Source: an uncultured Pelagibacteraceae bacterium (lineage in GTDB: Bacteria > Pseudomonadota > Alphaproteobacteria > Pelagibacterales > Pelagibacteraceae). From it: a DNA stretch of 64,000 bases. Shown piece by piece: positions 1-12,696 of this stretch; the first letter of the stretch is position 1; each line of letters starts with the position of its first letter. The stretch spans positions 1 through 64,000 of the forward strand of contig CACJRK010000004.1 in the NCBI GenBank assembly GCA_902595795.1, in the 5' to 3' direction. A program made the translations under genes and the position numbers. Below the pieces are notes generated by a model. It ran no database searches. It was not told the origin of the DNA and saw only the letters and a list, made by a program, of their open reading frames with translations.

Positions 1-2
1 TT

Positions 3-701
3 CTAATTTCAGCAACAGTCGTAATAACTTGGATAGTATTACCATCTATGACTTTAGTTCTTTTTTTAACAATCGCCTCCTACCACTTTGGTAAAGAAGA
101 TACACAATTTTTAATAAATGATAGATCTTATTTCACTCAAATACTTTATTTTTTTAAAGGATTTTTAATTATACTTGCACCTTTATATTTTAATTTTCAG
201 GAAACTATAGCTATTTTCAAATTATTATTAATTGATAATGAGGTATTTTATTCAAGTTTAAATTTTATTGAGACAAATAAAGTAATTCAAATAGGAATCA
301 TCAGCAGCACATTGTCTAGTATTTTTCTTTTCTTTAAGAATTTTGAAATCAAAAAATTTGTAATTTTTTTAGATTATTTTTCAATTTTAATATTAAATTA
401 CTATTTATCTCCCCTACTAGCTTTTACTGTTTACTTCTGTTTTTTACATTCCATTAGGCATTCAATTTCACTAGCTATTGAGCTTGATTCAAATAGTGTA
501 GCTAATGGATTTAAATTGTTTGTTAAAAAAGCTTTACCTTTAACCATTATGACAGGTGTTTTTTCTTTTATTGCACTATATCTGCTGAGTAATTCATACA
601 ATTTAGATAGTGCAATTTTAAAAATAATATTTATAGGTTTGGCGTCTTTAACCTTTCCACATATATTGCTGGAATATTTTTTAGAAAAAAATGAAAAATA
701 A
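3..701 (+). CDS. blh: Brp/Blh-family beta-carotene 15,15'-dioxygenase, C-terminal part (5' end outside window)
   Basis: Frame is open from position 3 (LISATVVITWIVLPSMTLVLF...) upstream of the ORF-track Met; multi-TM protein with SYHFGKEDT and HSIRH motifs typical of Brp/Blh; next to ispH. Confidence 0.8.
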   Translation, partial: LISATVVITWIVLPSMTLVLFLTIASYHFGKEDTQFLINDRSYFTQILYFFKGFLIILAPLYFNFQETIAIFKLLLIDNEVFYSSLNFIETNKVIQIGIISSTLSSIFLFFKNFEIKKFVIFLDYFSILILNYYLSPLLAFTVYFCFLHSIRHSISLAIELDSNSVANGFKLFVKKALPLTIMTGVFSFIALYLLSNSYNLDSAILKIIFIGLASLTFPHILLEYFLEKNEK

Positions 702-1635
702 AGAATTAAAAATATTATTATCTGCACCTCGTGGATTTTGTGCTGGGGTAGAAAGAGCAATTGAAATAGTTGAAAAATCTATACAAAAATTTGGAGCTCC
801 AGTTTATGTGCGTCATGAAATAGTCCATAACAAGTATGTTGTAGATGATTTAAAAAATAAAGGGGCAATATTTGTCGAAGAGCTGGAGGAGATTAAAGAT
901 AAATCAAGACCAGTAATTTTTTCAGCACATGGTGTTCCAAAAAAAATACCTGAAGATGCAAAAAATTATAAAATGACTTATGTTGATGCAACATGTCCAC
1001 TTGTTTCTAAGGTTCATAGAGAAGCAGAAAATCTTAATAAAGCTGGTTACCATATAATTTTAATTGGTCATGAAAATCATCCAGAAGTAATTGGAACTAT
1101 GGGTCAATTAAATGAAGGTTCTATAGATCTAATCCAAAATGAGGAAGATGCTACAAAATATCAAAATAAAATAGATAAAAAATTGGCATATATTACTCAG
1201 ACTACTTTGTCAGTTGATGATACAAAAGAAATAATCAAAATTTTAAAAAACAATTTTCCTAATATAAAAGAACCAATGAAAGAAGATATTTGTTATGCAA
1301 CTACTAACCGTCAAATGGCAGTAAAAAATATTGCAAAAAATTGTGACATGTTTTTTGTTATTGGAAGTAGAAACTCTTCAAATTCTGTTAGACTAGTTGA
1401 AGTGGCAAAAAAATCAGGCTGTGAAAATTCACAACTTATTCATTCAGAAAGCTCAATACCGTTTGATCTAATAGAAAATTGCAATACTATAGGTATATCC
1501 TCAGGAGCATCTGCGCCAGAAATATTGGTTGAAAATTTTATTAATGATTTAAAAAATAAATTTTCTATAAGTATCGATGAAGTTGAAATAATTAAAGAAG
1601 ATGTAGTATTTAAAGCTCCCAAAAAATTAAATTAA
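691..1635 (+). CDS. ispH: 4-hydroxy-3-methylbut-2-enyl diphosphate reductase
   Basis: APRGFCAGVERAIEIVE, VRHEIVHNKYVV, DATCPLV, TTLSVDDT, CYATTNRQ and SSNSVRLVE motifs of IspH/LytB. Confidence 0.97.
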   Translation: MKNKELKILLSAPRGFCAGVERAIEIVEKSIQKFGAPVYVRHEIVHNKYVVDDLKNKGAIFVEELEEIKDKSRPVIFSAHGVPKKIPEDAKNYKMTYVDATCPLVSKVHREAENLNKAGYHIILIGHENHPEVIGTMGQLNEGSIDLIQNEEDATKYQNKIDKKLAYITQTTLSVDDTKEIIKILKNNFPNIKEPMKEDICYATTNRQMAVKNIAKNCDMFFVIGSRNSSNSVRLVEVAKKSGCENSQLIHSESSIPFDLIENCNTIGISSGASAPEILVENFINDLKNKFSISIDEVEIIKEDVVFKAPKKLN

Positions 1636-1637
1636 AA

Positions 1638-2603
1638 ATGGCTGTCTATACAAAAATAAATCAAAAAGAAATTAATATTATTAATAAAAATTTTAATATT
1701 AATAAAGTAATAAGTTTTAAAGGTATCAAGCAAGGAATAGAAAACACAAACTATCTTCTTAAATCAAAAAAGAAAAAATACATTTTAACTATATTTGAAA
1801 AAAGAGTTTTACAAAAAGAAATACCTTTTTTTATGAAATTGATGGATAATTTAAATAATTCAAAAATAAATTGTCCTAAGCCTCTGAAAACTAGAAATAA
1901 TAAATATCTTATTAAATTAAAAAATAAAACTGCATGTATTGTATCATTCTTAGAAGGTAAAGATAAAAAAATATTAAATATAAATGATTGTTATACAGTT
2001 GGTAAAACAATTGCACGAATGCATGTGGTCACAAATACAATGAAGCTTAATAGAAAAAATTCGATGGGTATTAAGAATTTAAAACCTTTGTTGGAAAGTA
2101 TTAAATTTAAGTCAAAAAAGTTTTCAAATTTAAAATTATTCTTAAACAATAACCTAAAAGATATTAATAAAAATTGGCCTAAACAATTGCCCAAAGGTAT
2201 TATCCATGGTGACTTATTTATAGATAATATCTTCTTCAAAAATAATAAACTTTCTGGAATTATTGATTTCTATTTTGCCGCTAATGATTATTTTATGTAT
2301 GAAATTGCTATATGCATCAATGCTCTTTGTTTTGATCATAAAAAGAGGAAATTCCATTTAAATAAAAAAAAAATTAAAAATTTAATCAAAGGGTATGAAA
2401 GCGTTAAAAAAATTTCAATGAAAGAAAAAAAATCTATAAATATTTTGTGTAGAGGCGCAGCATTAAGATATTTATTAACAAGATTGTATGATTACTCTAA
2501 TACACCAAAAACAGCATTGATTAAAATTAAAGACCCTAATGAATATTATCAAAAATTACTTTCTCACAATAATTTAATTTCATTTAAAGATTATTTAAAT
2601 TAA
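1638..2603 (+). CDS. thrB: homoserine kinase, APH-fold type
   Basis: APH-like motifs GIENTNYLL, GIIHGDLFIDNIFF, IDFYFA; size 321 aa. Confidence 0.85.
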   Translation: MAVYTKINQKEINIINKNFNINKVISFKGIKQGIENTNYLLKSKKKKYILTIFEKRVLQKEIPFFMKLMDNLNNSKINCPKPLKTRNNKYLIKLKNKTACIVSFLEGKDKKILNINDCYTVGKTIARMHVVTNTMKLNRKNSMGIKNLKPLLESIKFKSKKFSNLKLFLNNNLKDINKNWPKQLPKGIIHGDLFIDNIFFKNNKLSGIIDFYFAANDYFMYEIAICINALCFDHKKRKFHLNKKKIKNLIKGYESVKKISMKEKKSINILCRGAALRYLLTRLYDYSNTPKTALIKIKDPNEYYQKLLSHNNLISFKDYLN

Positions 2604-3028
2604 TGATTACAATTTATACAGACGGTTCTTGTTTAACAAATCCGGGTAATGGTGGATGGGCTGCAATTATAAATGATGGAAAAGAAATAAAAAAAATTAG
2701 TGGTAACGAAAAAAATACAACAAATAATAGAATGGAGTTGTTAGCCCCAATTAATGCATTGAAAGATATGAAGCCTGGTGTTGAAATAAAAATATATACT
2801 GACTCTCAATATGTAAAAAATGGAATAACTGAATGGATTAATACTTGGTTAGCTAATAATTGGAAAACCTCAAAAAAAGAAGATGTTAAAAATAAAGATT
2901 TATGGATTGATCTATATAATTTAAATAAATCGCTTAATATTGAATGGAATTGGGTTAAAGCTCATGATGGAAACCCTTTAAATGAAGAGGTGGACTTACT
3001 AGCTAAAAAAGCAGCAAATTTAGATTAA
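2603..3028 (+). CDS. rnhA: ribonuclease HI
   Basis: IYTDGSCLTNPGNGGWAAI, NNRMELLAPINAL, YTDSQYVKNGI, WVKAHDGNPLNEEVDLLAK. Confidence 0.96.
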   Translation: MITIYTDGSCLTNPGNGGWAAIINDGKEIKKISGNEKNTTNNRMELLAPINALKDMKPGVEIKIYTDSQYVKNGITEWINTWLANNWKTSKKEDVKNKDLWIDLYNLNKSLNIEWNWVKAHDGNPLNEEVDLLAKKAANLD

Positions 3029-3508
3029 TTTTAAAAAATTTTGAGCTGCTGAAATTTCACAAGTGGCAGTATCTTCTTCTGCTTGTATTTTCTTTACAAC
3101 ATTGTCGTCAATTAACATTGTATATCTTGCTGACCTCATTCCCTGACCCCGATCGTGTCTATCTATTTCTGCTCCAATTGATTTAGTAAATTCACAATAT
3201 GGGTCTGCAGCCATAAATATTTTATCTTCAACTTTTTGACTATCACCCCATGCTTTCATCACATTTGGATCATTAACTGAAACACAAATAATTTTTGTAA
3301 CCCCTTTATTCTTTGCTTCCTCGTAATTATTAACATACCCTGGAAGATGTTTTGCGGAACAAACTTTTGTAAATGCTCCAGGAACACCAATCACAATTGT
3401 TTTATGGTTTTTAAAAACTTCTGCTGTAGTTATTTTTTTTGCTGCTCCACTTGAGTCTAAATAATAAAATTCTGAATTTGGAAGTTGTTCCCCTTCTTTA
3501 ATTTTCAT
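3020..3508 (-). CDS. peroxiredoxin (Prx5/AhpE-like)
   Basis: VPGAFTKVCSAKHLPGYVNN and MRSARYTMLIDD motifs. Confidence 0.9.
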   Translation of the reverse strand: MKIKEGEQLPNSEFYYLDSSGAAKKITTAEVFKNHKTIVIGVPGAFTKVCSAKHLPGYVNNYEEAKNKGVTKIICVSVNDPNVMKAWGDSQKVEDKIFMAADPYCEFTKSIGAEIDRHDRGQGMRSARYTMLIDDNVVKKIQAEEDTATCEISAAQNFLKLI

Positions 3509-4887
3509 TTTGTTTTACCTTTAATGTAGTTTTTAATTTTTTCTAAATTATTTTCAATTATATCATATTCTTCTTTTTCATTCAAAATAAACTCAAGTTC
3601 TTTTGGTAAATCAGATTTTAAATTAATAGCTTTGAAAACAGCATCAGGAAATTTACATGGATGTGCAGTTGCTAGTACAATATTATTTCCTTTTAAGTTA
3701 TGTTTTTCGAAAGCACCATATCCAATTGCTGTGTGTGGATCTAAAACTACAGAAAATTTTTCATACACCTTTTTAATAACCTCCAAAGTCTCATTCTCAC
3801 TCAGACTAGCGGATAAAAAATTTTCTCTAATTTTATTTAATTTATCATCACCAATTAAATATTTTCCCTTCTCTTTAATATTTTTCATATCTAAAGAAGT
3901 CTGTTCATCGTCCTTATTATTAAGATCGAATATAAGTCTCTCGAAATTACTAGCTATTTGAATATCCATACTAGGAGAAATAGTTTCTGAAACCTTTTCT
4001 GCTTCATAACTACCTTTTGATATTGCTCTATGTAAAATGTCGTTTTGATTAGTTGCAACAATTAATTTATTTATAGGCAAGCCCATTTTTTTGGCTAAAT
4101 ATCCAGCATAAACATCTCCAAAATTTCCTGTTGGTACTGAAAAATTTGTTGGTTCTCCTGTATTTTCAACCAATGAATAACTATAAAAATAATAAACACT
4201 TTGAGCAATAATCCTCGCCCAATTAATAGAATTTACCCCTGACATTTTGATATCATTTGAAAACTGCTTATCTGCAAACATAGATTTAACCAGGTTTTGG
4301 CAATCATCAAAATTTCCCTTTATAGCTATATTAAATACATTTTCATGTTTACCTGTTGTCATTAATTTTCTTTGCACTGGTGAAACACGATTATCTGGAT
4401 GAAGCACAAAAATATTAACATTTTTTTTACCTTTAATTGCATCAATTGCTGCAGCACCAGTGTCTCCAGATGTGGCAACAACAATATTAATTTTTTGATT
4501 TTCATTGTTTAGGTAATATTCGTAAAAGTTACCTAAAAGTTGCATTGCAACATCTTTAAAAGCTAGAGTAGGACCATGAAATAATTCTAATATTGTTTTG
4601 TCTCCAATCTTTATGGAATCTACAATGTTGTCTTTTCTAAATGTGGAGTAAGATTTATCAATAATTTTACTTAATTCAGCCTCTGACATAAAATTTCCAA
4701 TAAATGGATAAACAATTTTTTTAGCTAGATCTGAATAGCTTAGTTTTTTAAAATCATTAACTTCATTTTCGCTATATTTCACTAATGCTTCTGGAATAAA
4801 TAAACCTCCATCATCGGCAAGACCTTTAATGAAAACGTCTTTAAATTCAAAGGTTTTTGATGTGTCTCTTGTACTTACGTATCTCAT
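3505..4887 (-). CDS. thrC: threonine synthase
   Basis: MRYVSTRD start, ELFHGPTLAFKDVAMQLLG PLP-lysine motif, ATSGDTGAAAI, FSVPTGNFGDVYAGYLA. Confidence 0.97.
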   Translation of the reverse strand: MRYVSTRDTSKTFEFKDVFIKGLADDGGLFIPEALVKYSENEVNDFKKLSYSDLAKKIVYPFIGNFMSEAELSKIIDKSYSTFRKDNIVDSIKIGDKTILELFHGPTLAFKDVAMQLLGNFYEYYLNNENQKINIVVATSGDTGAAAIDAIKGKKNVNIFVLHPDNRVSPVQRKLMTTGKHENVFNIAIKGNFDDCQNLVKSMFADKQFSNDIKMSGVNSINWARIIAQSVYYFYSYSLVENTGEPTNFSVPTGNFGDVYAGYLAKKMGLPINKLIVATNQNDILHRAISKGSYEAEKVSETISPSMDIQIASNFERLIFDLNNKDDEQTSLDMKNIKEKGKYLIGDDKLNKIRENFLSASLSENETLEVIKKVYEKFSVVLDPHTAIGYGAFEKHNLKGNNIVLATAHPCKFPDAVFKAINLKSDLPKELEFILNEKEEYDIIENNLEKIKNYIKGKTK

Positions 4888-5541
4888 TTAATAATTTTTT
4901 TTCCTAAAATATAAATATATCAAAAGAATTGAAATCGCCATAGAAAACCAAGTAATTGCATACTTCTTATGATTATTTGAAATTTTAGCAGTAATCACTC
5001 TTGGTTTTGGAATTTTATAATCACCGTTTAAATAAATGACATACTCTGAAAAATTTCTACCAGTAAATTTTAAAATATCTTCTCTATCCAAAGTAAACCA
5101 ATAATTTTTTTTAATATCATTTTCAGGCTTGAATGTACTTGGTTTAGTTTGTAGCATAAGAGTGCCGACTATTTGATTTTGATTAACTATATTTATTTCA
5201 GGCAGATTTTTTTTCTCAAACGATATCCATCCCCTATTAACTAAGTAATTTTCATCACCAATTTTTATTGGATTAATTACCTCAAATCCAGGTTTGCCTA
5301 CATCATTTAAATTGTACAAGTATATTTGTTTGTCAAAATCAATATCTCCACTCGTCTTTATTCTAAGATAGTTTTTTTTTTCAACGTTGGATAATTCCAC
5401 TGGGTCGTTTTTTAAAGAATTTTCTATTTGCTCAATTAATTCTAATTTCCAATTTAATCTATAAATTTGCCAAAACCCTAGGAAGATAAGAGTTAAAATA
5501 ATAAAATAAACAAATACTGAAAATAGAAATTTATTCTTCAA
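4888..5541 (-). CDS. SURF1-family cytochrome oxidase assembly protein
   Basis: Two terminal TM segments, FLGFWQIYRLNWKLELI, YLVNRGWISFE; inside the cox operon. Confidence 0.88.
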   Translation of the reverse strand: MKNKFLFSVFVYFIILTLIFLGFWQIYRLNWKLELIEQIENSLKNDPVELSNVEKKNYLRIKTSGDIDFDKQIYLYNLNDVGKPGFEVINPIKIGDENYLVNRGWISFEKKNLPEINIVNQNQIVGTLMLQTKPSTFKPENDIKKNYWFTLDREDILKFTGRNFSEYVIYLNGDYKIPKPRVITAKISNNHKKYAITWFSMAISILLIYLYFRKKNY

Positions 5542-5550
5542 GGATAAATA

Positions 5551-6339
5551 TTAACTTCCCCAAATATATATTGCAGCAAATAAGAAGAGCCACACTACGT
5601 CAACAAAATGCCAGTACCAAGCAGCTGCTTCAAATCCAAAATGATGATCTTTTGTGAAATGACCAAGCCTTCCTCTCCACAAACATACCGCCAAAAAAAT
5701 TGTTCCAATTATTACGTGAAAACCATGGAAACCTGTTGCCATATAAAATACTGCTCCATAAATATGGCCCGAGTAGGTAAAAGTAGCATGATGGTATTCA
5801 TATGCTTGTAATAACGTAAAAAAGAAACCTAGTATTACTGTTAAAGTTAACCCTTGTATAAATCCTTTTCTATCATCCTCCAATAAAGAGTGATGGGCCC
5901 AAGTGACAGTTGTTCCTGATAATAATAAAACTAAAGTGTTTATCAAAGGGATATCCCAAGGATCAAATGTTTCTATATCCTTTGGTGGCCATACATTTCC
6001 AACAAATTCATTTGGAAATAAACTTATATCAAAATATGCCCAGAACCATGCAACAAAGAACATTACCTCTGAAGCAATAAATAAAGTCATTCCATATCTA
6101 TGATGAATTTGGACCACTGGTGTATGATGTCCTTGATGCTCTGCTTCGATTACAACATCTCTAAACCACATGTAAGCACCATAAATTAATAGAGCTAAAC
6201 CAAGATACATTCCCCATGAAATACCATTATGCATATAAAAAATTGCACCTATTGCTAATACTAAACATGCAAAAGAGGTATAGATTGGCCAAGGACTTGG
6301 ATCAACTAAGTGGTAATCGTGTTTTTTTTCTGCTGACAT
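5551..6339 (-). CDS. ctaE: cytochrome c oxidase subunit III
   Basis: HDYHLVDPSPWPIYTS, FIASEVMFFVAWFWAYF, GFHGFHVIIGTIFL, WYWHFVDVVWLFLF. Confidence 0.97.
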   Translation of the reverse strand: MSAEKKHDYHLVDPSPWPIYTSFACLVLAIGAIFYMHNGISWGMYLGLALLIYGAYMWFRDVVIEAEHQGHHTPVVQIHHRYGMTLFIASEVMFFVAWFWAYFDISLFPNEFVGNVWPPKDIETFDPWDIPLINTLVLLLSGTTVTWAHHSLLEDDRKGFIQGLTLTVILGFFFTLLQAYEYHHATFTYSGHIYGAVFYMATGFHGFHVIIGTIFLAVCLWRGRLGHFTKDHHFGFEAAAWYWHFVDVVWLFLFAAIYIWGS

Positions 6340-6348
6340 TTTTCGTGA

Positions 6349-6882
6349 TTATGATTGTTTATAGTAATCTGTCGAGAAAAAAGTGTAAGACATAGTTACA
6401 TCTTGTAAATTTTTTGTTGTTGGATCATTTACCAGTTCAGGATCTAAATAAAAAGTCATGACGTAAGTTGCTTTCTCTCCAGCCTTCAACTCTTGTTTTT
6501 CAAAGCAAAAACATCCTAATTTACTATAATATTTACCAAAACTAGCAGGTGAAACATTGAAGCTCGCTACTCCAAAAGTAGTGTCATCACCATAGTTTTC
6601 AACCTCGAACTCTATTCTATTAACTTGCCCAACTTTAACATCAATCACATTCGATTTTGCTTTAAAATCCCATTCTAGATTGTTCACATTTGTATCAAAT
6701 CTTACACTTACTACTTTATCTAATACTATATCTGGAGCTTCTTTTGAAACCTGTGTAGTTCCTCCAAATCCAGTTACCCTACAAAATAAATCGTATAAAG
6801 GCACTGCAGCAAATGACAAACCTAACATCAGGACAAAAATTCCTGCTAACAATATTGGGGTTAATGTTTTACCTTTCATCAT
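6349..6882 (-). CDS. ctaG: cytochrome c oxidase assembly protein CtaG/Cox11
   Basis: VPLYDLFCRVTGFGGTTQ and KLGCFCFEKQELKAGE copper-binding motif. Confidence 0.95.
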   Translation of the reverse strand: MMKGKTLTPILLAGIFVLMLGLSFAAVPLYDLFCRVTGFGGTTQVSKEAPDIVLDKVVSVRFDTNVNNLEWDFKAKSNVIDVKVGQVNRIEFEVENYGDDTTFGVASFNVSPASFGKYYSKLGCFCFEKQELKAGEKATYVMTFYLDPELVNDPTTKNLQDVTMSYTFFSTDYYKQS

Positions 6883-7004
6883 ATCTGCCTATCAAATACT
6901 CCAACGTTATAAAGAGTAAAAACAAATAAAAAAACCATAAATGCTAATATTGCTATTGCAGTTAGTATATTTTTTTTCTTTGTTTTCTTATCAGGTGTTA
7001 TCAT
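6879..7004 (-). CDS. 41-aa single-TM protein between ctaB and ctaG (CoxF-like position); not in the supplied ORF track
   Basis: Reverse-strand translation MITPDKKTKKKNILTAIAILAFMVFLFVFTLYNVGVFDRQI*. Start overlaps the ctaB stop and stop overlaps the ctaG start by 4 nt, so it fills the only gap in the operon. Confidence 0.8.
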   Translation of the reverse strand: MITPDKKTKKKNILTAIAILAFMVFLFVFTLYNVGVFDRQI

Positions 7005-7912
7005 AAAATCTTATCTATTAAAAAAAGAACAAATATTAAGAATAAATATAAAATTGAATATCCAAATATTGTTTTTGCTTTTTTTGCATCAAATTTGTTT
7101 TTCTTAAATTTATAAAGTTCGAAACATAAATAATTATAATAAATTGTCAAAATTAAAGATGGTATTAAAAACGCCATACCTACAAAATTAATAGCATATG
7201 GTAAAATAACTACTGGGAGCATTAATAGTGAATAAACAAATATATTTAACTTTGTACTCTCTACACCATCAGTAAGTGGAAGCATTGGTATTTTTGCTTT
7301 CTTGTAATCATCAGATTTATACAAACTTAAAGCCCAGAAATGTGATGGGGTCCAAAAAAATATAATTAAAAAGAATGTAATTGGCTCTAAAGAAAGAGAA
7401 TTAGTAGCTATAGTCCAGCCAATAACAGGTGGTAATGCTCCTGCAGCACCACCAATAACAATATTTTGTGGAGTTTTTCTCTTTAACCATATTGTATAAA
7501 CGAAAACATAAAACAAAATAGTAAACAGTAATAAAGCGGCTGATATTCTATTTGAGTAAAAATCAAGTGCAATTACAGAAAATATCGAAAGAGAAATTCC
7601 AAAAACTAAAGCTTGATTTTTATTAACTTTACCTGTGGGAATTGGTCTAAGACAAGTTCTTGTCATTAGTGCATCAAGATCAGACTCATACCACATATTT
7701 AAAGCTCCAGCAGCACCTGCGCCAATTGAAACTAAAATAATTCCAATTATTGCATCCTTTGTTGGAATAATATTTGGAGCCATTAATAAACCAACTGCAC
7801 AAGTAAATATAACCAAAGACATAACTCTTGGCTTCATTAACTTAAACAATTCAGATAAATTAAAAGCGTCTTCTTGACTTAAATTTCTATTTTTTAATTT
7901 AGACTTAATCAT
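7001..7912 (-). CDS. ctaB: protoheme IX farnesyltransferase
   Basis: LMKPRVMSLVIFT, MWYESDLDALMTRTCLRPIPTGK, NIVIGGAAGALPPVIGW. Confidence 0.96.
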   Translation of the reverse strand: MIKSKLKNRNLSQEDAFNLSELFKLMKPRVMSLVIFTCAVGLLMAPNIIPTKDAIIGIILVSIGAGAAGALNMWYESDLDALMTRTCLRPIPTGKVNKNQALVFGISLSIFSVIALDFYSNRISAALLLFTILFYVFVYTIWLKRKTPQNIVIGGAAGALPPVIGWTIATNSLSLEPITFFLIIFFWTPSHFWALSLYKSDDYKKAKIPMLPLTDGVESTKLNIFVYSLLMLPVVILPYAINFVGMAFLIPSLILTIYYNYLCFELYKFKKNKFDAKKAKTIFGYSILYLFLIFVLFLIDKIL

Positions 7913-7944
7913 TAATTTAAAAGTTAAAAAATCTAAATAAATCT

Positions 7945-10396
<2,452 letters not shown>

Positions 10397-10457
10397 TTTT
10401 TTACCCTATATAGAGCGTCTTTTAAAAAAATACACTTTTACTTTTAGCGACAAAATA

Positions 10458-11156
10458 TCAATTAATGGCGTAATTTATGATCGATAGAGCAGAAATTACA
10501 GCCGTTTCAGATCTCAGGATGTTTTCATTGATTTTAATAGGCTGAACGCCATTAAATTTGAGAATCTCTTCCCTCTCCTCCTCAGAAAAATCTCCTTCAG
10601 GTCCTATGATTACACACGTAGGCTTTGTTGTTAACTTTTTAATATCAATTTTAGTATTAGTTGTGTTGAGATCAGTAAATATTAAATCCATATCATTACT
10701 TAGAAAATGTTTTAATTTCTGTGGCTCCTCTATTGTTGGAACAGTTATTCTATTTGACTGTTCAGCAGCTTCTATGATTACTTTTTCTAATCTCTCTTTG
10801 TTGATTTTTCTAACAATTGTTCTATCAAAAATAATTGGTGAAAACTTTGTTACACCAAGCTCTGTAGATTTTTGAATCATGAAATTAAAATAGTTTGATT
10901 TAATAGGGGAAAAAGCCAACCAAAGCTCTTTAGTATTTTCTTTCTTTCTTAATTGTTTTGTAACATTAAACTTAATTATACTTTTAGATATATTCATAAT
11001 TCTGGCTTCCCATTCGCCACTACTATTAAATAAAGAAAAAAATTCATTCTCTTTAACTCTCATAACTTTTGAAACATAGTGAGATTGAGATTTATTAAGA
11101 GTGGCTGTCAAATTAAGTGATAAACTTTCACTATAAAATAATCTAATATTACTCAT
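10458..11156 (-). CDS. rsmE: 16S rRNA m3U1498 methyltransferase
   Basis: HYVSKVMRVKENE, IIGPEGDFSEEER, ILRSETAVISALSIINY. Confidence 0.93.
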   Translation of the reverse strand: MSNIRLFYSESLSLNLTATLNKSQSHYVSKVMRVKENEFFSLFNSSGEWEARIMNISKSIIKFNVTKQLRKKENTKELWLAFSPIKSNYFNFMIQKSTELGVTKFSPIIFDRTIVRKINKERLEKVIIEAAEQSNRITVPTIEEPQKLKHFLSNDMDLIFTDLNTTNTKIDIKKLTTKPTCVIIGPEGDFSEEEREEILKFNGVQPIKINENILRSETAVISALSIINYAIN

Positions 11157-11172
11157 TTAGATAAGTTTAATT

Positions 11173-11835
11173 ATGAAAAATATTAAAGCAATAATTTTTG
11201 ATGCTTATGGCACTTTATTTGATGTAAATTCAGCTGCTGAAAAATGTAAAGATAAAATAGGTGATAAGTGGGAAGGTTTTGCCGATTATTGGAGAACCAC
11301 ACAATTAGAATATACTTGGCTAAGAAGTTTAATGAAACGTCATAAGGATTTTTGGCAAGTGACAGAGGACAGTTTAGATAAATCAATGAAGACTTATGAA
11401 ATAGATTCTTCTATGAGAAATGAATTATTGGATCTTTATAAAATTCTTTCACCATTTAAAGAAGTTCCTGAAGTTTTAAAATTACTTAAAGAAAAAAATT
11501 TTAAAGTTGCAATTCTTTCTAATGGTGCTCCTTCCCTTCTTAATGAACTGGTTAAGAGCAATAATTTAGAAAATATATTTGATGATATTTTTTCAATTGA
11601 GGAAGTTGGAGTTTATAAACCAGACTCTAAAGTTTACGACATTCCAATAAAAAAATATCAAATTCAAAAAAATGAAGTTGCTTTTTTAAGTGCAAATACT
11701 TGGGATGTTTCTGGCGCTGGAAATTATGGTTACAATTCTATTTGGGTGAAAAGAAATAATAATATTTTTGATAATTTAGACTTTGTGCCAAAACATGAAA
11801 TTCAAAATCTTAGTAAGTTACTTGATATAATATAA
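11173..11835 (+). CDS. haloacid dehalogenase type II (L-2-haloacid dehalogenase-like HAD hydrolase)
   Basis: IIFDAYGTLFDVNSA, RTTQLEYTWLRSLM..DFW, AILSNGAPSLL, VGVYKPDSKVY, SANTWDVSGAGNYG. Confidence 0.85.
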   Translation: MKNIKAIIFDAYGTLFDVNSAAEKCKDKIGDKWEGFADYWRTTQLEYTWLRSLMKRHKDFWQVTEDSLDKSMKTYEIDSSMRNELLDLYKILSPFKEVPEVLKLLKEKNFKVAILSNGAPSLLNELVKSNNLENIFDDIFSIEEVGVYKPDSKVYDIPIKKYQIQKNEVAFLSANTWDVSGAGNYGYNSIWVKRNNNIFDNLDFVPKHEIQNLSKLLDII

Positions 11836-11856
11836 ATACTTCTTATATCGTTTAAT

Positions 11857-12693
11857 ATGAAAAATATTGAAGTTGACAAAATTATTGACCCTATCCAAGC
11901 ATCTGATGGAGCTGGAGTTAAATTAAAAAGAAGTATTGGTGTTGAGCCAAATTACTTTGATCCTTTCTTAATGCTTGATGAATTTGGATCAGAAAATAGC
12001 GAAGATTATGTTGCGGGCTTTCCACCACACCCTCATAGAGGAATAGAAACAGTGACTTATATGTTGGCTGGAGAATTTGAACATAAAGATAGTACAGGCG
12101 GTGAAGGTAGAATGACTGCAGGTGATGTACAGTGGATGAAAACAGGAAGTGGAATTATTCATTCTGAAATGCCTGCAATGAAAGAAGGGAAGCTTCATGG
12201 TTTTCAATTATGGATCAATATGCCTGCTAAATTAAAGATGAGTAAGCCTGAATATATTTATATTGATGCAGATAAAATGAGTGTTCATAAAGATGATGAT
12301 AAACAAGTTAAAGTAATTGCTGGAAAATTTGAAAAAGCTGAAGGACCAGTAAAAGGTCATAACGTTGATCCGGTTTATTTTGACGTTGAACTTAACAAGG
12401 ATAAAGAATTTAATTTTAAATTATCATCTACCCACAATACTTTTATTTATTTAATTAATGGAGAAATTGAAATTGGTAAAAATAAACATGAAAATGTTAA
12501 AGACAGTACTTTAATACTTTTAAAAAAGGGTGAGGACTTAGCCGTTAAGGCTAAATCAAATTCTAAGTTTTTAGTGATTTCAGGTAAACCAATTAATGAG
12601 GAAATAGCTAGAGGTGGACCATTTGTGATGAATACTAAAGCAGAAATCTTGCAAGCAGTTCAAGATTATCATAATGGTACATTTGTAAAATAA
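11857..12693 (+). CDS. pirin-family protein
   Basis: FPPHPHRGIETVTYMLAGEFEHKDSTG, GDVQWMKTGSGIIHSE, GFQLWINMPA. Confidence 0.94.
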   Translation: MKNIEVDKIIDPIQASDGAGVKLKRSIGVEPNYFDPFLMLDEFGSENSEDYVAGFPPHPHRGIETVTYMLAGEFEHKDSTGGEGRMTAGDVQWMKTGSGIIHSEMPAMKEGKLHGFQLWINMPAKLKMSKPEYIYIDADKMSVHKDDDKQVKVIAGKFEKAEGPVKGHNVDPVYFDVELNKDKEFNFKLSSTHNTFIYLINGEIEIGKNKHENVKDSTLILLKKGEDLAVKAKSNSKFLVISGKPINEEIARGGPFVMNTKAEILQAVQDYHNGTFVK

Positions 12694-12696
12694 ATT

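Noticed and set aside
431-760. 109-aa minus-strand ORF across blh/ispH
   Set aside because: Overlaps two well-supported genes on the opposite strand; no recognisable motif.
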